A stretch of 8,264 nt of DNA. Origin: Deltaproteobacteria bacterium (lineage in GTDB: Bacteria > Desulfobacterota > Dissulfuribacteria > Dissulfuribacterales > UBA3076). Shown here one piece after another: positions 7,183 through 8,264 of this stretch. The notes under the pieces were generated by a model that saw nothing but the letters and a program-made list of their open reading frames with translations, was not told where the DNA came from and did not search any database. Each line of letters opens with the position of its first letter. The stretch's first letter is position 1. The DNA is taken from the NCBI GenBank assembly GCA_027004315.1, contig JALTHV010000230.1:1-8264 (forward strand), given 5' to 3'. A program made the position numbers and the translations under genes.

Positions 7183-7185
7183 CTC

Positions 7186-7229
7186 GGGGACGTGGACAGT
7201 TGCAAACAGGAAGGGGTGTGAACGATTAC
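7186..7229 (-). repeat. pair of GYAACYGTYC motifs in reverse orientation
   Basis: Read on the minus strand, GTAATCGTTCACACCCC (7229-7213) and GCAACTGTCCACGTCCCC (7203-7186) are two more members of the motif seen at 6061-6103 and 7741-7758. They begin 4 bp after the stop of the pseudouridine synthase gene. With the 6061-6103 pair they place inverted copies on both sides of that gene. They may be a decayed element end or a cluster of extragenic repeats. Confidence 0.45.
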
Positions 7230-7286
7230 GCTGTGGGACGTCGGCTCTGCGCCTAAAAATGTCCAAAAAATAGTCCTTATTTGATG

Positions 7287-7538
7287 CTATTTGGAGAGGT
7301 CTGCATATCTCTTTCTGCTGTCTCTTGCGATGACGGATAACCACATTTTTTTGGCAAGGGTCTCGATATAGTTCTGATTGAAAACGGCCTTTTGAGTAAG
7401 TGTCTCGAGGCTGGGCCAGGTCCTGTGGTCTCTGCCGGCATATTGGAGCAGAAGAAGAAAAATTACCTCTTTAGCACTTTTTGGGTTGCAATTTAATGCA
7501 CTGGAAAATATGGTATGTTTACTATCAGATTGAGTCAC
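7287..7538 (-). CDS. small putative winged-helix (HTH_36-like) protein
   Basis: This is an 83-residue frame starting at GTG 7538, the first possible start because TAA lies two codons upstream. A modest AGGG sits about 8 nt before it. The stretch SAKEVIFLLLLQYAGRDHRTWPSLETLTQKA... follows the layout of HTH_36-type winged helices: a helix, then 'xWPSxETLA', then a recognition helix. These occur in replication initiators and phage or plasmid regulators. The residues where a recognition helix is expected (VFNQNYIETLAKK) fit only loosely, and the protein ends soon after, so it may be a remnant of a larger gene. It is isolated and opposite in strand to its neighbours. Promoter and function are not evident. 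Confidence 0.35.
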   Translation of the reverse strand: MTQSDSKHTIFSSALNCNPKSAKEVIFLLLLQYAGRDHRTWPSLETLTQKAVFNQNYIETLAKKMWLSVIARDSRKRYADLSK

Positions 7539-7709
7539 GTCTTAGGCCCTGATCATTTTTTTCTTGACCGGAGGTTAAAACATCTCAACTTTCAAGATTT
7601 TGCTCAGATTCGCAAAAAAAAACAGCCCAAAGAAATGCCTGACGGTGCAAAAAACGGTGTCTCTATAGAGTCATTGTGACAAATCCCTTATATATTGGGT
7701 AGTTAAGGA
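7539..7709. other. AT-rich intergenic stretch without recognisable gene
   Basis: No coding signal is seen here. Visible details are an A-run near 7613-7622, a direct repeat ACGGTG at 7642-7647 and 7654-7659, and a perfect 10-bp palindrome CTCTATAGAG at 7661-7670. Any of these could be an operator for the small winged-helix frame, but nothing confirms it. Confidence 0.3.
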
Positions 7710-7717
7710 TGAATTTG
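7710..7717 (+). repeat. 8-bp direct repeat TGAATTTG, left copy (right copy 7921-7928)
   Basis: TGAATTTG at 7710-7717 and 7921-7928 exactly brackets the 203-bp inverted-repeat element. This is the expected footprint of an 8-bp target-site duplication. Confidence 0.7.
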
Positions 7718-7920
7718 ATAACTTCTCAATAAGTCCTGGCGTAACCGTTCGCGTCTCCGGCCAGCGGTAGCTTTTTTCAGGGTTTCAGTGCGGATTAATG
7801 GGCAAAGTGCCCTGATCTTGTGCATCAAGCGATGCTCCTGAAACCCTGAAAAAAGCTACCGCTGGCCGGGGGGAATATGATCGGTTACCAAAATGAAGCC
7901 TCCACTTATTGAGAAGTTAC
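7718..7920. mobile_element. MITE-like element with 16-bp terminal inverted repeats and hairpin core
   Basis: This 203-bp non-coding element has perfect inverted ends TAACTTCTCAATAAGT (7719-7734) and ACTTATTGAGAAGTTA (7904-7919). A second, subterminal inverted pair is GTAACCG (7741-7747) and CGGTTAC (7882-7888). The 32-bp hairpin at 7757-7869 is nested inside. It is bounded by the 8-bp direct repeat TGAATTTG. It encodes no protein, so movement would need a transposase in trans. Several IS families make 8-bp duplications, so the parent family cannot be named. It is inserted about 140 bp upstream of the tRNA-Ser gene. Confidence 0.75.
7757..7869. repeat. long covarying hairpin, copy 2
   Basis: Arms 7757-7788 and 7838-7869 form 32 uninterrupted Watson-Crick pairs around a 49-nt loop (7789-7837). 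The loop can form two small hairpins: GGGC/GCCC (7800-7803 with 7809-7812) and GCATC/GATGC (7822-7826 with 7831-7835), giving a multi-branched fold. It is homologous to copy 1 at 6100-6216, with compensated stem changes. Confidence 0.82.
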
Positions 7921-7928
7921 TGAATTTG
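7921..7928 (+). repeat. 8-bp direct repeat TGAATTTG, right copy
   Basis: Identical to 7710-7717 and abutting the right end of the element (GAGAAGTTAC). It is the second half of the likely target-site duplication. Confidence 0.7.
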
Positions 7929-7971
7929 GTGGGCTCTTTCGCCATCTAATTGAATAAAAAAATGGGGTAGC

Positions 7972-7999
7972 TTATTATTGACTTGATGAGGTCTATAAT
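7972..7999 (+). promoter_or_regulatory. candidate sigma70-type promoter for tRNA-Ser / SRP RNA
   Basis: A consensus -10 TATAAT at 7994-7999 lies 16 bp after TTATTA (7972-7977), a weak -35. Transcription would start near 8006, about 53 nt before the mature tRNA. The nearby TTGACT (7978-7983) is a better -35 sequence but is only 10 bp from the -10. No other promoter is evident before the SRP RNA, so both RNAs may share this one. Confidence 0.4.
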
Positions 8000-8058
8000 A
8001 GTAATAGTATAGATGGATTTGGTATATTCACTGTCGTCGCAATAGGACTGTTAAATAT

Positions 8059-8151
<93 letters not shown>

Positions 8152-8183
8152 TGTATATTTGAATTCAACCACTTGATAGCCAG

Positions 8184-8264
8184 GTCCTGCGCAACGAAAC
8201 CCTGCGAACCCCGCCAGGTCCGGGAGGAAGCAACGGCAGTAGGGCCCTTCGTGTGTTGCAGGGG
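8184..8264 (+). ncRNA. ffs: bacterial small SRP RNA (4.5S-like), 3' end at or just past window edge
   Basis: This is the RNA scaffold of the signal recognition particle, which binds Ffh and directs membrane proteins to FtsY. The domain IV core is clear at 8214-8233: CCAGGTCC, then a GGGA tetraloop (8222-8225), then GGAAGCAA, with the asymmetric CAGG/AGCA internal loop that contacts the Ffh M domain. Outer helices pair CCTGCGCAACGAA (8186-8198) with TTCGTGTGTTGCAGG (8248-8262), so the molecule is essentially complete, about 80 nt. It has no Alu domain, as is usual in Gram-negatives. The tetraloop is GGGA instead of the common GGAA, but still GNRA. In many related genomes dnaX follows; that part is outside the window. 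It probably shares a transcript with the upstream tRNA-Ser. Confidence 0.92.

Noticed and set aside
7099..7344. 81-residue minus-strand frame over the end of the pseudouridine synthase gene
   Set aside because: It overlaps a well-supported gene on the other strand and has no recognisable domain. It is a shadow frame.
6100..7869. Integron attC sites
   Set aside because: The hairpins have conserved loops and outer stems but no GTTRRRY core or cassette genes. The flanking 8-bp duplications indicate transposition instead.
6061..7888. CRISPR array
   Set aside because: The repeated motifs are irregularly spaced, lie on both strands and are diverged. No cas gene is present.
7978..7999. TTGACT and TATAAT as one strong promoter before tRNA-Ser
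   Set aside because: The two hexamers are only 10 bp apart, too close for a sigma70 promoter. TTATTA at 7972 with a 16-bp spacer is the better reading.

Overview
This window looks like chromosome from a Gram-negative bacterium with about 50% GC. It carries lipid A / inner-core lipopolysaccharide (LPS) genes (waaA, lpxK), an O-antigen ligase, LPS-type small-molecule kinases and a small bacterial SRP RNA. The style of the proteins and the tRNA-Ser / SRP RNA arrangement suggest a member of the former Deltaproteobacteria (Desulfobacterota). That placement is an inference, not something read directly from the sequence.

Layout. Positions 2-3845 (+) form a tight, overlapping run of LPS core genes: the C-terminal end of a Kdo/WaaP-type kinase, a GT4 glycosyltransferase, a second complete Kdo/WaaP-type kinase and an O-antigen ligase/polymerase membrane protein. 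It meets head-on a minus-strand pair, waaA (Kdo transferase, 6022-4700) and lpxK (lipid A 4'-kinase, 4690-3614). The ligase reading frame runs 232 bp into the 3' end of lpxK. Together these genes would phosphorylate lipid A, add Kdo, extend and phosphorylate the core, and ligate O-antigen. Further along are an RsuA/RluB-type pseudouridine synthase (6442-7182, +), a small putative winged-helix protein (7538-7287, -), a tRNA-Ser(GGA) with encoded CCA (8059-8151) and the 4.5S-like SRP RNA (about 8184-8264).

The unusual part is the DNA between these genes. Two related non-coding insertions, at 6058-6345 and 7718-7920, each lie between perfect 8-bp direct repeats (GCAACTAT and TGAATTTG). Both end in the same terminal sequence, and both carry a long hairpin with a 32-34 bp stem and a 49-nt loop. 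The two hairpins differ at four stem positions, and every difference is matched by a compensating change on the opposite arm. The loop differs at only 3 of 49 positions and can fold small hairpins of its own. This fits a MITE-like, non-autonomous mobile family with a conserved folded core. A shorter motif (consensus near GYAACYGTYCACRTYCCC) occurs at least seven times around these elements and next to the pseudouridine synthase gene. No transposase is visible in the window.
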